A stretch of 64,000 nucleotides of DNA from CAWHHZ01 sp963829355 (GTDB taxonomy: Bacteria > Acidobacteriota > Thermoanaerobaculia > Gp7-AA8 > JAHWKK01), in assembly GCA_963829355.1 (NCBI GenBank), contig CAWHHZ010000016.1:77571-141570 (forward strand). The letters are read 5' to 3'. Position numbers and translations under genes: made by a program. Numbering within the stretch: position 1 is the first letter of the stretch; every line of letters starts with the position of its first letter. This document shows, piece by piece, positions 39,195 to 48,433 of this stretch. The notes below the pieces were generated by a model that was not told the origin of the DNA, ran no database searches, and saw nothing but the letters and a program-made list of their open reading frames with translations.

Positions 39195-39662
39195 CTAGTA
39201 CGGAGGGAAGACCGCTGGTCCCTTCAACGGGACGGGGACAGGTTCCCGCTTTCTGGACACTTCGCGGAGAATCGTACCGGTAGTCCGGCAGGTCGTGCAC
39301 AGGCAGATATCTGTCAGAGAGATGATTCCCACGAGTGTTCCACCGTCTCCAGTGACCACCGGCAGCCGCCTCACCTGCATTTCTTCCATGAGCCGGATCG
39401 CGTAGCTCAGCCGCTCGTCCTGTCGAATCCTGACGGGAGACCTCGTCATGATTTCCCCCACCGGGGTGCTGAAAGGATCCTTCGCTTCTGCGACGGCCCT
39501 GCAGGTGATGTCGCGATCGGTGACGACACCGACGAGGCGGCCATTTTCGGTGACCGGAATCTCACCGCACCCGTACTCCGCCATCCACCAGGCGACGTCA
39601 CGGATCGGAGTATCGACTTCCGCGGTGACTGGATGAAGCTTCATCAGATCTTTGACTCGCAT
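39195..39662 (-). CDS. Two-CBS-domain protein (copy 1)
   Basis: The 155-residue protein consists of two CBS domains: MKLHPVTAEVDTPIRDVAWWMAEYGCG with LVGVVTDRDITCRAV, and MTRSPVRIRQDERLSYAIRLMEEMQVRRLPVV with LVGIISLTDI (each seen as short motifs). Such pairs bind adenine nucleotides and usually regulate a partner. The start at 39662 has GAGGAG 5 bases upstream. A close paralogue lies 370 bases upstream on the same strand. Confidence 0.9.
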   Translation of the reverse strand: MRVKDLMKLHPVTAEVDTPIRDVAWWMAEYGCGEIPVTENGRLVGVVTDRDITCRAVAEAKDPFSTPVGEIMTRSPVRIRQDERLSYAIRLMEEMQVRRLPVVTGDGGTLVGIISLTDICLCTTCRTTGTILREVSRKREPVPVPLKGPAVFPPY

Positions 39663-39779
39663 GGGGACTCCTCGCGCTCGGTTCTGCATCCAGCTTCGCG
39701 CCAAGCTCGGGCCGTCGCAGCGACCGCCATCACCCCCTCCTGTGATCGTGCGATTACCGTCAGCACCGGAGGCGCATGG

Positions 39780-39985
39780 AGTCATCCTGAGCGCCAGCGA
39801 AGGATCGCGTACGGGATGACTCGAAGTGATTGCGCCGCGAAGGATCGCGTACGGGATGACTCGAAGTGAGTTGCGCCAGCGAAGGATCGGGTGCGTCCTG
39901 ACTGTCGCGCACTTCGGTCCTGAGAGTCGGGCCGTACGAGATCCTTCGACCGTCCTTCGCTTCGCTACGGCGGCTCAGGATGACG
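39780..39985. repeat. Family A palindromic repeat with an internal tandem duplication
   Basis: The left arm GTCATCCTGAGCGCCAGCG at 39780 is followed by two near-identical blocks of about 43 bases (39791-39877), each reading GCGAAGGATCGCGTACGGG, then ATGACTCGAAGTGA. A third GCGAAGGATCGGG leads into the standard centre, and the right arm ends GGCTCAGGATGAC at 39984. This copy shows how the element grows by duplicating its left arm. Confidence 0.85.
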
Positions 39986-40034
39986 GGCTGTCGCTCACAC
40001 TTCCTCAGCGCAGGCAAATCGCTCAGTAACTCGT

Positions 40035-40535
40035 CTACAGCTCTGAAGAACCGAACGGACCGGTCTGAGGGACGTACGGAGGGAACGCCTCGAGTGCCGT
40101 CGGACGGGGCTCATCAGAGGGATGACTGGTCGAGATTTCGCGGAGCAGAGTTCCGGCCGTCCAGTACGGCAGGTGTTGGCAGAGATCGGTCATGGAGACG
40201 ATTCCGACGACGCGGACCTCATCGTCCACGACTGGAAGACGCCTCACCTGCGCCGACTCCATCAGACGAATCGCAGCGGTGATGCACCTCTCAGGACCAA
40301 TGGTGGCCGGTCCCGCAGTCATGACCTCACGGGCGATGGTCGTGACCGGGTCTCTACCGGCAGCAACCACTCTGCACGCGACGTCGCGGTCCGTCACCAC
40401 CCCGATCAGCCGCCCCCCATCAGTCAGGGGAATCTCGCCGCAACCCGAGTGCACCATGAGCAGAGCGAGGCTGTGTACCGGCGTATTCACATCAGCGGTT
40501 ACCGGCGCGGTATTCATGATGTCTCGAACCTTCAT
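40035..40535 (-). CDS. Two-CBS-domain protein (copy 2)
   Basis: The 166-residue protein is a paralogue of the gene at 39195-39662, with the same layout: MNTAPVTADVNTPVHSLALLM, GCGEIPLTDGGRLIGVVTDRD and MTAGPATIGPERCITAAIRLM, AQVRRLPVVDDEVRVVGIVS. Both end with a similar tail (EISTSHPSDE...EAFPPY versus EVSRKREPVP...AVFPPY). GGGAG lies 5-6 bases before the ATG. The pair looks like a gene duplication later separated by a palindromic repeat. The partner protein is not identified. Confidence 0.9.
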   Translation of the reverse strand: MKVRDIMNTAPVTADVNTPVHSLALLMVHSGCGEIPLTDGGRLIGVVTDRDVACRVVAAGRDPVTTIAREVMTAGPATIGPERCITAAIRLMESAQVRRLPVVDDEVRVVGIVSMTDLCQHLPYWTAGTLLREISTSHPSDEPRPTALEAFPPYVPQTGPFGSSEL

Positions 40536-40756
40536 TTCGGCTCCCGTCGTGAGATGGTTTTTCGTCTCTTCAATATGACGCGAGCTCGCCCGCTGCGCTG
40601 CGTGCTGCGTCACCCGATCCAGTGAGACCCACAGCTTCACATCGCAGCCAGGAGTGAAGTCGGCCGGCTTCCGGTTGAAGCGGGCGTGAAGATCAGAGAC
40701 CGCGTACCGCCACACCGCGCACTGCGCTCGCCCTTCGCCAAACGTCGGACAACTCA

Positions 40757-41311
40757 ATGGCTCTGACCGCGACCATCTACAGCATCGCTCTGCAGCTATC
40801 GGACGCTGATCGCGATGTGTACGAAACTGTTGACCTGCGTCTGGCGCGGCAGCCATCCGAAACAGCCGAGTTCATGACGACGAGGCTTCTTGCCTATTGC
40901 CTCGAATACGCCCCGGGAATCGCGTTCACCGAGGGCGTTGCGGCCGGCGACCAGCCGGCTGTCCTGATTCGAGATCTCACCGGGCGCACGACTGGGTGGA
41001 TCGAAGTCGGCGCTCCGGGAGCCGACAGGCTCCACCGGGGAAGCAAGCTCGCTGAGCACACCGCAATCTATACGCACCGCGACTTGCGGCAGGTCACTGC
41101 TCAGCTTCTGGGAGCACGGATCCATCGCGCGGATCAGATCACGGTTCACACGTTCGACGGAGGCTTCATCGAAGAGCTCTCGAGCATGATCGACCGGCGG
41201 ACCGATCTGGCCGTCACAGTGAGTGGCGGTCATCTCTACGTCGACGCCAACGGCAAGACGGTCGGGAGTGAGATCCACCGCACTTCCCTCGATCGACTGT
41301 TGGGCTCATGA
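40757..41311 (+). CDS. yaeQ: YaeQ-family protein
   Basis: The 184-residue protein matches the YaeQ family along its length: MALTATIYSIALQLSDADR, LRLARQPSETAEFMTTRLLAYCLEYA, PGIAFTEGVAAGDQPAV and IEVGAPGADRLHRGSK. YaeQ has a PD-(D/E)XK nuclease-like fold but no established biochemical role; a link to transcription antitermination was proposed for some members. It is divergent from the CBS gene. Its function here is unknown. Confidence 0.9.
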   Translation: MALTATIYSIALQLSDADRDVYETVDLRLARQPSETAEFMTTRLLAYCLEYAPGIAFTEGVAAGDQPAVLIRDLTGRTTGWIEVGAPGADRLHRGSKLAEHTAIYTHRDLRQVTAQLLGARIHRADQITVHTFDGGFIEELSSMIDRRTDLAVTVSGGHLYVDANGKTVGSEIHRTSLDRLLGS

Positions 41312-41360
41312 ATCGAAAGGCTGACGAGCCTCTCGAGGCTGATGGCACTGAAATACCGTC

Positions 41361-41909
41361 TCATTCCTGAGAATCGAGTCTCGCCATCTCCATGAGGGTG
41401 TTCACAGTGCGCCAGTTTCTCGCGGTGACGGGAACTCCGAGGATCCGTTCGACGCTGGCGGCAAGCTTTGATCTGCCGATCCCTTCCGGTGCATGAAGGT
41501 AGAAGACTTTGCCTACCCTCTCGTATCTCTCGCTGCTGCTCCGTTTCGCTTCGAGCTTTTCATCGTCAGCTTGCTCCGGTAACGCGCCGAGAAAGAAGAA
41601 GTGGAGAGATGTCGGTTCCTCGGTAGCACTCGGGAAAGGATTCGAGTCGATCACTGTCTGGAGCTCCGTCGCGGTCAGGACGATCACTTCCGGCTCAATT
41701 CCACAGCCCTCGGCGATCGCCTTTCGAACCTGCTTTGCAACCTGTTCCGAGCTCTTCAGCCGGGAACGAAGCACCACGTTGCCGCTCTGGATATAGGTCC
41801 TGACGTGTGAGAACTCGAACGATTCCAGGGCCGCGACGAGATCGGCCATGGGCAGCTTGCCCTTCCCACCCACATTGATGCCGCGAAGCAGCGCGATGAA
41901 TGTGTTCAT
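41361..41909 (-). CDS. DUF1697 family protein
   Basis: The 182-residue protein starts MNTFIALLRGINVGGKGKLPM and has ALESFEFSHVRTYIQSGNVVLRS and the C-terminal TARNWRTVNTLMEMA, which define DUF1697. No biochemical function is known for the family. It lies on the same strand as the nickel-transporter-like gene, whose stop is 40 bases upstream. Confidence 0.92.
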   Translation of the reverse strand: MNTFIALLRGINVGGKGKLPMADLVAALESFEFSHVRTYIQSGNVVLRSRLKSSEQVAKQVRKAIAEGCGIEPEVIVLTATELQTVIDSNPFPSATEEPTSLHFFFLGALPEQADDEKLEAKRSSSERYERVGKVFYLHAPEGIGRSKLAASVERILGVPVTARNWRTVNTLMEMARLDSQE

Positions 41910-41948
41910 GACTCGGCTATCGTCTCCCAGGCGAGCGTGGGATTCAAA

Positions 41949-42713
41949 CTACAGTGCCGTGAGAAGCTGGCCACCCAGCACGATGCCGAAGCCGATGCTG
42001 ACGAGCCCGACGCCCCGGATGAGCAGCTTCTGTCCCCCGGCCCATCGGCGGGCACCGGTGGCAAGAGGAACCGACAGACTCGCCGTGACTGCGGTCATGC
42101 CGGCAATCGTACCGACGCCAAAGAGAACGAGGTACAGAATGGCGGCGGACACAGAGCCGACGAGTGGAAGAACCAGGAGCGCCACGGCCGCGGAACCGGC
42201 AAGGCCGTGAATAATGCCCACGATCACCGGCCGGGCGGCGTGGTAGATGCCGATCGAAGAGAGCGATCGATCGAGCTTTGCGAGCGGCGTGTCCTCTTCA
42301 GCGTGTCCGTGCGTCTCGGCATCATGACCGTGACCGTGCGTATGAATATAGTCGCCGTGCACGTGAACGTGGTCGTGAACATGAGCGGATCGCGTCGTCT
42401 GGTGGTCATGTTCGCGCGGAGGGAGGGTCGTGCGGATACTCCGTACTCCCAGAATGACGAGCATCAGTGCCACCGGGATCTCGAGCAGGATCTCGATCCG
42501 GGGAGGAACGCTCCATTGCAGCGCGATGATCAGACCTCCTACGAGCAGGATGGTCACCGAATGACCAATCCCCCACAAAACCCCGACCGAGACCGCATTT
42601 CTCACCGAACGTTCTCTCGACAGAATCGTGGAGACGGCGACGAGATGGTCTGCGTCGAGCGCATGCCGGGCACCCAGGACCACACCGAGGATCAGCAGTG
42701 GCGAGAGATCCAT
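41949..42713 (-). CDS. NiCoT/UreH-like nickel-cobalt transporter
   Basis: The 254-residue membrane protein carries the nickel-transporter signature HALDADH at residues 17-23 and a second conserved segment GHSVTILLVGG. About six membrane helices are present. A long histidine-rich cytoplasmic loop (residues about 103-140, HVHDHVHVHGDYIHTHGHGHDAETHGH seen as short blocks of His-X-His) could bind or sense metal. It is shorter than classical NixA/HoxN and closer to the UreH/SodT-like group. No urease or hydrogenase gene is nearby. Confidence 0.87.
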   Translation of the reverse strand: MDLSPLLILGVVLGARHALDADHLVAVSTILSRERSVRNAVSVGVLWGIGHSVTILLVGGLIIALQWSVPPRIEILLEIPVALMLVILGVRSIRTTLPPREHDHQTTRSAHVHDHVHVHGDYIHTHGHGHDAETHGHAEEDTPLAKLDRSLSSIGIYHAARPVIVGIIHGLAGSAAVALLVLPLVGSVSAAILYLVLFGVGTIAGMTAVTASLSVPLATGARRWAGGQKLLIRGVGLVSIGFGIVLGGQLLTAL

Positions 42714-42854
42714 TTCAGCAAGATTAGCGCAAGCTCACCCGCAACCTGTGACGGATCTCACCAGGGTGCGAGAAGTCCGTCACACCGAATGGGTCGGGCA
42801 TCCCGCCCCTATGTCGGACAGTGGTCCCACCGGCTGAGATCTGCACATGCAGTG

Positions 42855-42892
42855 AAAACAAAAAAGACGGCGGGGCAAATCGCCCCGCCGTC
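42855..42892 (-). terminator. Rho-independent terminator of the M36 protease gene
   Basis: Read on the minus strand, an 11-bp stem GACGGCGGGGC / GCCCCGCCGTC (42892-42882 and 42876-42866) is followed by TTTTTTG. It begins 25 bases after the protease stop codon. Confidence 0.93.
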
Positions 42893-42916
42893 GAATTGAA
42901 ACCGATGGATCAGCGT

Positions 42917-45728
42917 CTAGAAGACGACCTGCACCGTGTTGGAGCATGTTCCGCTCTGGCAGACCTGGTAGGTGTAGCTCCCAGATCCCTTGTTGCCGGT
43001 GTAGTCCGTGTAGCTGCTTCCGGAGACGGTCGCGACCGTCGCGCCGTTACGAATGACCGTGACGGAGCTCGCACCCGACCAGCTGAGGCTGACGACATGC
43101 TCGCCCTTCACTTTGGTACCAGACGCGCTCAGGACGATCCCGGTGCTCGGAGCCGTTACCGTGACGCTCTTGCTGATGCTGCTGCTGAGGCCGCCGTTGT
43201 CGGTGACCGTGAGCGTCACCGAGTACGTTCCGGCTGCCGCGTACGAGTGACTCGGGTTCGTCGACGTCGATGTTCCTCCGTCACCGAAATTCCAGCTCCG
43301 CGACGCGATCGTGCCGTCCGAGTCGCTGCTGGTGTCGGTGAAGCTCGCCGTCAGGTTGCTGACCGACGAGGTGAACGAAGCAACTGGAGCCACATTACCC
43401 GTCGGTGCCGTGACCGTGACGCTCTTGCTGGTGCTGCTGCTGAGGCCACCGTTGTCGGTGACCGTGAGCGAGACGGAGTAAGTTCCGGCGGCTCGTGTAG
43501 GTGTGGCTGGGATTCGTCGCGGTCGACGAGGCTCCGTCGCCGAAGCTCCAGCTCCGCGATGCGATCGTGCCATCCGAATCCGTGCTGGTGTCGGTGAAGC
43601 TCGCGGTCAGACCGTTCACAGAAGATGTGAAGGATGCTGACGGCGCGACGTTGGAGCCACCACCCTGACAGTTCGAAGGCACTCCGAAGGATTCGGTCAC
43701 CGTGTAGTTCGGGCCGCGGACACGGACTTTGGCGCCCGTTCCGATTCCCTGTGCGGCAAAGCCCTTCCAGATCAGGCACTCGTGTCCGCTTCCTGCTGCG
43801 GACTGGAGGATTCCGTCGCGCATCTGGTCCATGGTCGGACCGGCCGGCGTGTAGTTCATGCCGTCGATCAGGTAATCCCACAACGTGTTCTTCGACACAC
43901 CCGCAGCCTGGAAGTTCTCCCAGACTCTCCAGACGGCGGCGGCGTAGATCTCACCGTCGTTGTGGACTTCGGAGCCAGTGAAGCCACCATAGCTGTAGGG
44001 ATAAGGATTGGTCACTATACGTCGCACGGCGAATTCCGTTGCTGTTGCTCGCGGAGTACGAACCGACCGTCGGCCGCTCATTCATCAGGATCGCAATGAC
44101 GTCACCCATCCCTTCGCCGATGGCGCCTGACATCGCGCCGCTCATGCTGCCGATCATGCGCCACGTCAGACCGTGACCGTACTCGTGATAGACGATGTCG
44201 GAGTCGAGATCGCCATCTCTCATGAGCGGCGGATTCGGATTGGCAGAGATCTTCGTGGTCGTTGCGGCGTGCCTGATCGTCGAGGCCGTCACTCTGTCCG
44301 ACGAAGATCGAAGGAATCGTGATGGTCGAATCGGTACCGCCCATCGTGAGGATGTCATCACCCGCGTTGTTCGCGACAATGGCGCCGACCGCATTCGCAG
44401 CCTGCGCATTCTTCACTTTCGTGACGAAGTCGCAGTTGCCACGGTCAATCAGCGCGATTTTTCCGAGCATGCTCGGCATACTCGTGCAGCCGTCGCCGCC
44501 CGCATACGACGACCGTGGTGCTGAGACGCCGGTGGTATTGAGCGCCGGGCCAAACTCCGCACCCATCGCGAGATAGGTGTTGCTGCCGACCACGGCGACA
44601 TGATCGCCGAGACCGTTCCAGAGATACATCTGCATGCGAGGATTGCTGCCATCGGAAGGCGTGGAGAAGTTCGCGTTGTCCGTCCCACTGCCATCCTGCG
44701 CCTCGGCATTGACCGAGTCGCTGCCAAACCCGCCAGAACCGTAGTTGGTCTCCTGGAAGTTTCCAGCCGCCTCATTGAATCCGTGGCTGTAGAGCTTGTC
44801 GTGAAGAAGATTGTTGAGATAGAAGAGATTCTGCACCGCGACTGCTCGGTTGGTCGAGGTCGCCGGCGACTGGCTCATGTTGGCAGTGGTGGTGAAGTTG
44901 CCGCCCGTGACGGAGGCGCCACCGGAGTCGGGGGCGTTGTTCGCGTCGACATCGAGGTAGGCACGAACGTTGTTCCCCGCGATGTCGATGTTCCGCTGTC
45001 CCGAGGCGAAGAGCCAGCCGTTCGGAGAGCCGGCGCCTGCCGGATTGGAAACGGTCGTCTGCGGCGTCGTGGCCGGATTGTCCGTGAAGACGCTGTAGCT
45101 GTCGAACGCCGTGCGCAGCTCGACGTTGAGGACCTCGCCCTCACCACTGATCAGCGTGTGGTGCAGGAGGTTGTCATCCTGGGTCCAGGTCTCAACGAGG
45201 AAGCCCTCGTGGAGCGCGCCGTCGTTCATCGGAATTGCCACCCTGGTGATCTGAGGCGCCTGGTAGAGAAGCGGCCGGGCGTCGCCATACAGATGATTCA
45301 TTGCGGCATTCAGAGCGTTCGGCCGACGGATTGTGGCAGGTTCGACAGCGCCCGGAACCTCGACCAGACGGTCGATCGCGTTGATGATGCGGCCCTGTTC
45401 ATCGATCGCGACTTTCGAGTATGCGCCGAAAACGGGCATCCCCTGAACCTTCTGCTCGAATCGGTGGTGCGTCACGCCAGTTCTCTCGACGCGGTTCACC
45501 GACACCGGCACCATGCTGCGTACCGACTCCGCCGAGTGGCCTTTCATCCGCAGAAAACCTGCCGCGATCTCCGCGTGCGGAGCCGCCGAGGCCGGCGTCA
45601 GAGCCACCCCGTTCGACTGACCTGAATACACGGGCCGACTCTGTTTCGAGTGTTACCTGCCCCACTCCTGCGGCCATGACAGATGTCGAAAGCAGGAGCA
45701 GAACTGCCGCAACGAAAATTCGCTTCAT
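42917..45728 (-). CDS. Secreted M36 (fungalysin-like) metalloprotease with PA and PKD domains, four one-base frame breaks
   Basis: The 5' end encodes a signal peptide (MKRIFVAAVLLLLSTSVMAA) after TAAGGAG. Then come an FTP-like propeptide (FEQKVQGMPVFGAYSKVAI), the M36 core (NNLLHDKLYSHGFNEAAGNFQ), an inserted PA domain (GKIALIDRGNCDFVTKVKNAQ), the zinc site HEYGH near 44171-44188 with the downstream ligand GEGMGD, two PKD domains and a FnIII-like C-terminal domain. The frame breaks at about 45630, 44278, 44028 and 43494; in every case one base too many is present and the next frame continues the family sequence exactly. Corrected, it is about 935 residues. It is a typical secreted degradative protease. 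A terminator follows. Confidence 0.85.
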
Positions 45729-45827
45729 AGATGGGTCTCCTTACTGCAATGTTTAAAGCAGGATGAGCTGCGGAACGCCCTGTCGCGAACGCCTTGCCCG
45801 AGCCTCCACCTGCCGTTTGGCTGAAGA

Positions 45828-45857
45828 TGAAACAATGTAATATGGCTGAAACAATGT
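45828..45857. promoter_or_regulatory. Direct repeat TGAAACAATGT upstream of the protease gene
   Basis: TGAAACAATGT occurs at 45828-45838 and 45847-45857, 19 bases (about two helical turns) apart, 100-130 bases upstream of the protease start. The spacing suits a dimeric regulator. No -10/-35 pair can be assigned with confidence nearby. Confidence 0.4.
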
Positions 45858-46070
45858 TGACTGACCCGTTACAAGAGCATGACGAATGCCATGTTTCACC
45901 AGAAACGTAAACACTCAAAGGAAAGCACTTAGCGCCGATCCGTCTTCACGAGATGGGTCAGACACCAGGCCGCGAGCGGTACCTGCCGGGTAAGACTATG
46001 CCCCACTGGTATCATCTGTGACCCGATTGGCAGTCACTCGGCTGCTCACTTGGCAGACGACGGGGACCAC

Positions 46071-46117
46071 ACCGATTCGGTGATTGCCGACACCCGAGAA
46101 ACAGTCACCGAATCGGT
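46071..46117. promoter_or_regulatory. Inverted repeat ACCGATTCGGTGA upstream of the cPGS-like gene
   Basis: ACCGATTCGGTGA (46071-46083) and its exact reverse complement (46105-46117) are separated by 21 bases and end 44 bases before the start codon at 46162. It could be an operator or a leader hairpin; no T-run follows. The rest of the 433-base gap between the divergent genes shows nothing further. Confidence 0.45.
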
Positions 46118-46161
46118 AGAGTCGAGGCTGATCCGAGCCAGACGCTCGAACAGGAGGAGTC

Positions 46162-47508
46162 ATGAATCGCCGAAGAGTTGTGATCATGGGGGCCGCAGGG
46201 CGCGACTTCCACAACTTCAACTGTCTGTTCCGTGACGACACGTCGCGTAATGTCGTCGCCTTCACCGCCACACAGATCCCGGACATCGCAGACCGCAGGT
46301 ACCCCCGGGCGCTTGCCGGGCCGCTTTACCCAGACGGCATCGCGATCGCCCCTGAAGAAGATCTGGAGGCTCTGATCACGGACAACGAGGTCGACGAAGT
46401 CTGGTTCTCCTACTCCGATGTGCCACACGAGTACGTGATGCATAAGGCGAGTATGGTCATCGGCTGGGGCGCGAGCTTTGGCGTCTGCTCGGCGCAGCGC
46501 ACGATGCTCCCCTCGAGCAAACCGGTCATCGCCATCACGGCTGTGCGGACGGGATGCGGAAAGTCACAGACAACCCGCTACATCTCACGCATCCTCAGTG
46601 AGATGGGCCTCAAGGTCGTCGCAATCCGGCATCCGATGCCGTACGGTGATCTCGCGAAGCAGACGTGCCAGCGCTTCGCCACCTATGATGATCTGGTGAC
46701 GCACGAGTGCACGATCGAGGAGCGCGAGGAGTACGAGCCTCACATCGACAACGGCTTTGTCGTCTACGCCGGAGTCGACTACCAGAAGATCCTCTCCGAG
46801 GCGGAAAAGGAAGCCGACGTCATTCTGTGGGATGGTGGAAACAACGACACGCCTTTCATCAAACCCGATCTCTGGATCACGATCGTCGATCCTCACCGTG
46901 CGGGTCACGAGCTCTCCTACTTCCCGGGCGAGACGAACTTCCGGTTCGCCGACATGCTGATCATCAATAAGGTGCAGACGGCGGAGCCCGAGGACGTCGC
47001 CACGGTGCTGGCGAACTGCCGCGAGAACAATCCGTCTGCCACACTGATCCAGACACGTTCGGCAATCGTTGCCGCCGATCCTGATGCAATCAAGGGGAAG
47101 CGAGCTCTTGTCGTCGAAGATGGACCGACTCTCACTCACGGCGGCATGACATACGGAGCAGGCTGGTTCGCCGCGAAGGCGGCGGGCGCCGCGGAAATCG
47201 TATCCCCGCGACCGTACGCGGTCGGATCGATCAAGGCGACCTACGAGAAATATCCCAACGCGCGAAAGATCCTGCCGGCGATGGGATACGGTGAGACCCA
47301 GATCCGCGAGCTCGAGGAAACGATCAACGCGACGCCCGCCGACGTCGTGGTTGAGGGAACGCCGATCGACCTGAGCCGCATCATCAACGTTAACAAACCG
47401 ATCATCGACGTCAGCTATGAGCTCGAAGAGATCGAGCCGGGCGTGATCGAGAGGGCGGTCAAGCAAGCTGTGAAGAAGACACCGGTTCCCGAGCTCCAGC
47501 TCGTCTGA
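46162..47508 (+). CDS. Cyclic 2,3-diphosphoglycerate synthetase-like P-loop protein
   Basis: The 448-residue protein resembles the cPGS family throughout: MNRRRVVIMGAAGRDFHNFN, FRDDTSRNVVAFTATQIPDI, the P-loop TAVRTGCGKSQTTR near residue 130, DVILWDGGNNDTPFIKPDLWI and RFADMLIINKV. In methanogenic archaea this enzyme cyclises 2,3-diphosphoglycerate with ATP; the role of bacterial homologues is less certain and some are annotated only as GTPases. GGAGGAG lies just upstream of the ATG. It is a single-gene unit with a hairpin after it. Confidence 0.87.
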   Translation: MNRRRVVIMGAAGRDFHNFNCLFRDDTSRNVVAFTATQIPDIADRRYPRALAGPLYPDGIAIAPEEDLEALITDNEVDEVWFSYSDVPHEYVMHKASMVIGWGASFGVCSAQRTMLPSSKPVIAITAVRTGCGKSQTTRYISRILSEMGLKVVAIRHPMPYGDLAKQTCQRFATYDDLVTHECTIEEREEYEPHIDNGFVVYAGVDYQKILSEAEKEADVILWDGGNNDTPFIKPDLWITIVDPHRAGHELSYFPGETNFRFADMLIINKVQTAEPEDVATVLANCRENNPSATLIQTRSAIVAADPDAIKGKRALVVEDGPTLTHGGMTYGAGWFAAKAAGAAEIVSPRPYAVGSIKATYEKYPNARKILPAMGYGETQIRELEETINATPADVVVEGTPIDLSRIINVNKPIIDVSYELEEIEPGVIERAVKQAVKKTPVPELQLV

Positions 47509-47529
47509 ACGTCGCCCACCCAATTCGAA

Positions 47530-47563
47530 GATGGACACGGCGGCGACGCCCGCCGTGTCCATC
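47530..47563 (+). terminator. Terminator-like hairpin after the cPGS-like gene
   Basis: A 14-bp perfect stem GATGGACACGGCGG / CCGCCGTGTCCATC with a 6-base loop begins 21 bases after the stop codon. No T-run follows on either strand, so it may act as an RNA-stabilising hairpin or a Rho-assisted stop. Confidence 0.6.
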
Positions 47564-47633
47564 TCAGTCTCGTCTCGTGCATTCACTGAGCCCGCACCCA
47601 TACGTCTTCAGCCATGCCGAAGCGTCGCGCGTC

Positions 47634-48407
47634 TTACGGCATCTCGACCTGTGTCAGCTCCGGCCGTTTTGCGACGATCCCATCGCCGGACGAACGGCCC
47701 CACGCGTGCCGCCAGATCCACGGAATGAAATATTCGCGAAGCCAGGCGGCCTCCGCGCGGATCGCATGCGAGAGACCACCGGGGGGCTTACCGGGAAGAG
47801 GCTCCGACCACGAGCGATCCGTTCCAGGGAGACCAGCGTGCCACGCGAGTGCTGCAGCGATGCGCGCGTGCCCTTCCGCGTTTGCGTGGAGGCGATCAGC
47901 CGACCAGAGTCGTGGATCCGCGGCGACGGAATACTGCGCAAAGTCGCAGACGATCGCACCACTCTCCGCGGACGCGTTCCGAATCGCCTGGTTCATCCGA
48001 TGAAGCCGGCCACGAAGAAGCCGGCCGATCGGCATCACGTCGCTCAGATCGGGAAGAGTAAAGGTCAGCACCATTGCGCCGCGGGCCGTGAACGGCGCCT
48101 GCATCGCTTCCATGTCGTGCTGCAAAACGTGCTGATCAAACCGGAGCTGAAGAAGATCGTTCGTGCCGGAGACGATGATCGCGAGATCGGGATCCATCGC
48201 GAGAGCCGGCTCGAGCTGCTCGTCCCTCACCTGCCGTGTCGTTCTTCCCCGCACGCCGAGATTGGCGTAGAGGACCGAGCCCTGACCGTCTGCAATTCGG
48301 GTGGCGAGGCGATCGGCCCAACCCCGATAACCGCCGTTTCCATCCGGATCATCAAGCCCCTCTACAGTACTGTCACCGATGGCCACGTATCGTTCGAAAC
48401 GCTTCAT
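47634..48407 (-). CDS. SGNH/GDSL-family hydrolase
   Basis: The 257-residue protein has the SGNH blocks: VAIGDSTVEG near residue 8 (nucleophile Ser), ANLGVRGRTT (Gly block), IVSGTNDLL (Asn block) and SADRLHANAEGH (Asp/His block). It lacks a signal peptide, so an intracellular esterase or thioesterase is likely. The start at 48407 is chosen because the frame upstream is only translated octamer repeat (TQRLND-type peptides). The ribosome site is weak. Confidence 0.9.
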   Translation of the reverse strand: MKRFERYVAIGDSTVEGLDDPDGNGGYRGWADRLATRIADGQGSVLYANLGVRGRTTRQVRDEQLEPALAMDPDLAIIVSGTNDLLQLRFDQHVLQHDMEAMQAPFTARGAMVLTFTLPDLSDVMPIGRLLRGRLHRMNQAIRNASAESGAIVCDFAQYSVAADPRLWSADRLHANAEGHARIAAALAWHAGLPGTDRSWSEPLPGKPPGGLSHAIRAEAAWLREYFIPWIWRHAWGRSSGDGIVAKRPELTQVEMP

Positions 48408-48433
48408 CGCTCGATGGTAAATGATGGGGATGG

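Noticed and set aside
44600..45625. A 341-codon frame antisense to the M36 protease
   Set aside because: The opposite strand carries a recognisable propeptide and protease; this frame has none.
47530..47563. Strong intrinsic terminator for both strands
   Set aside because: The stem is perfect but no T-run follows in either direction, so it is listed only as terminator-like.
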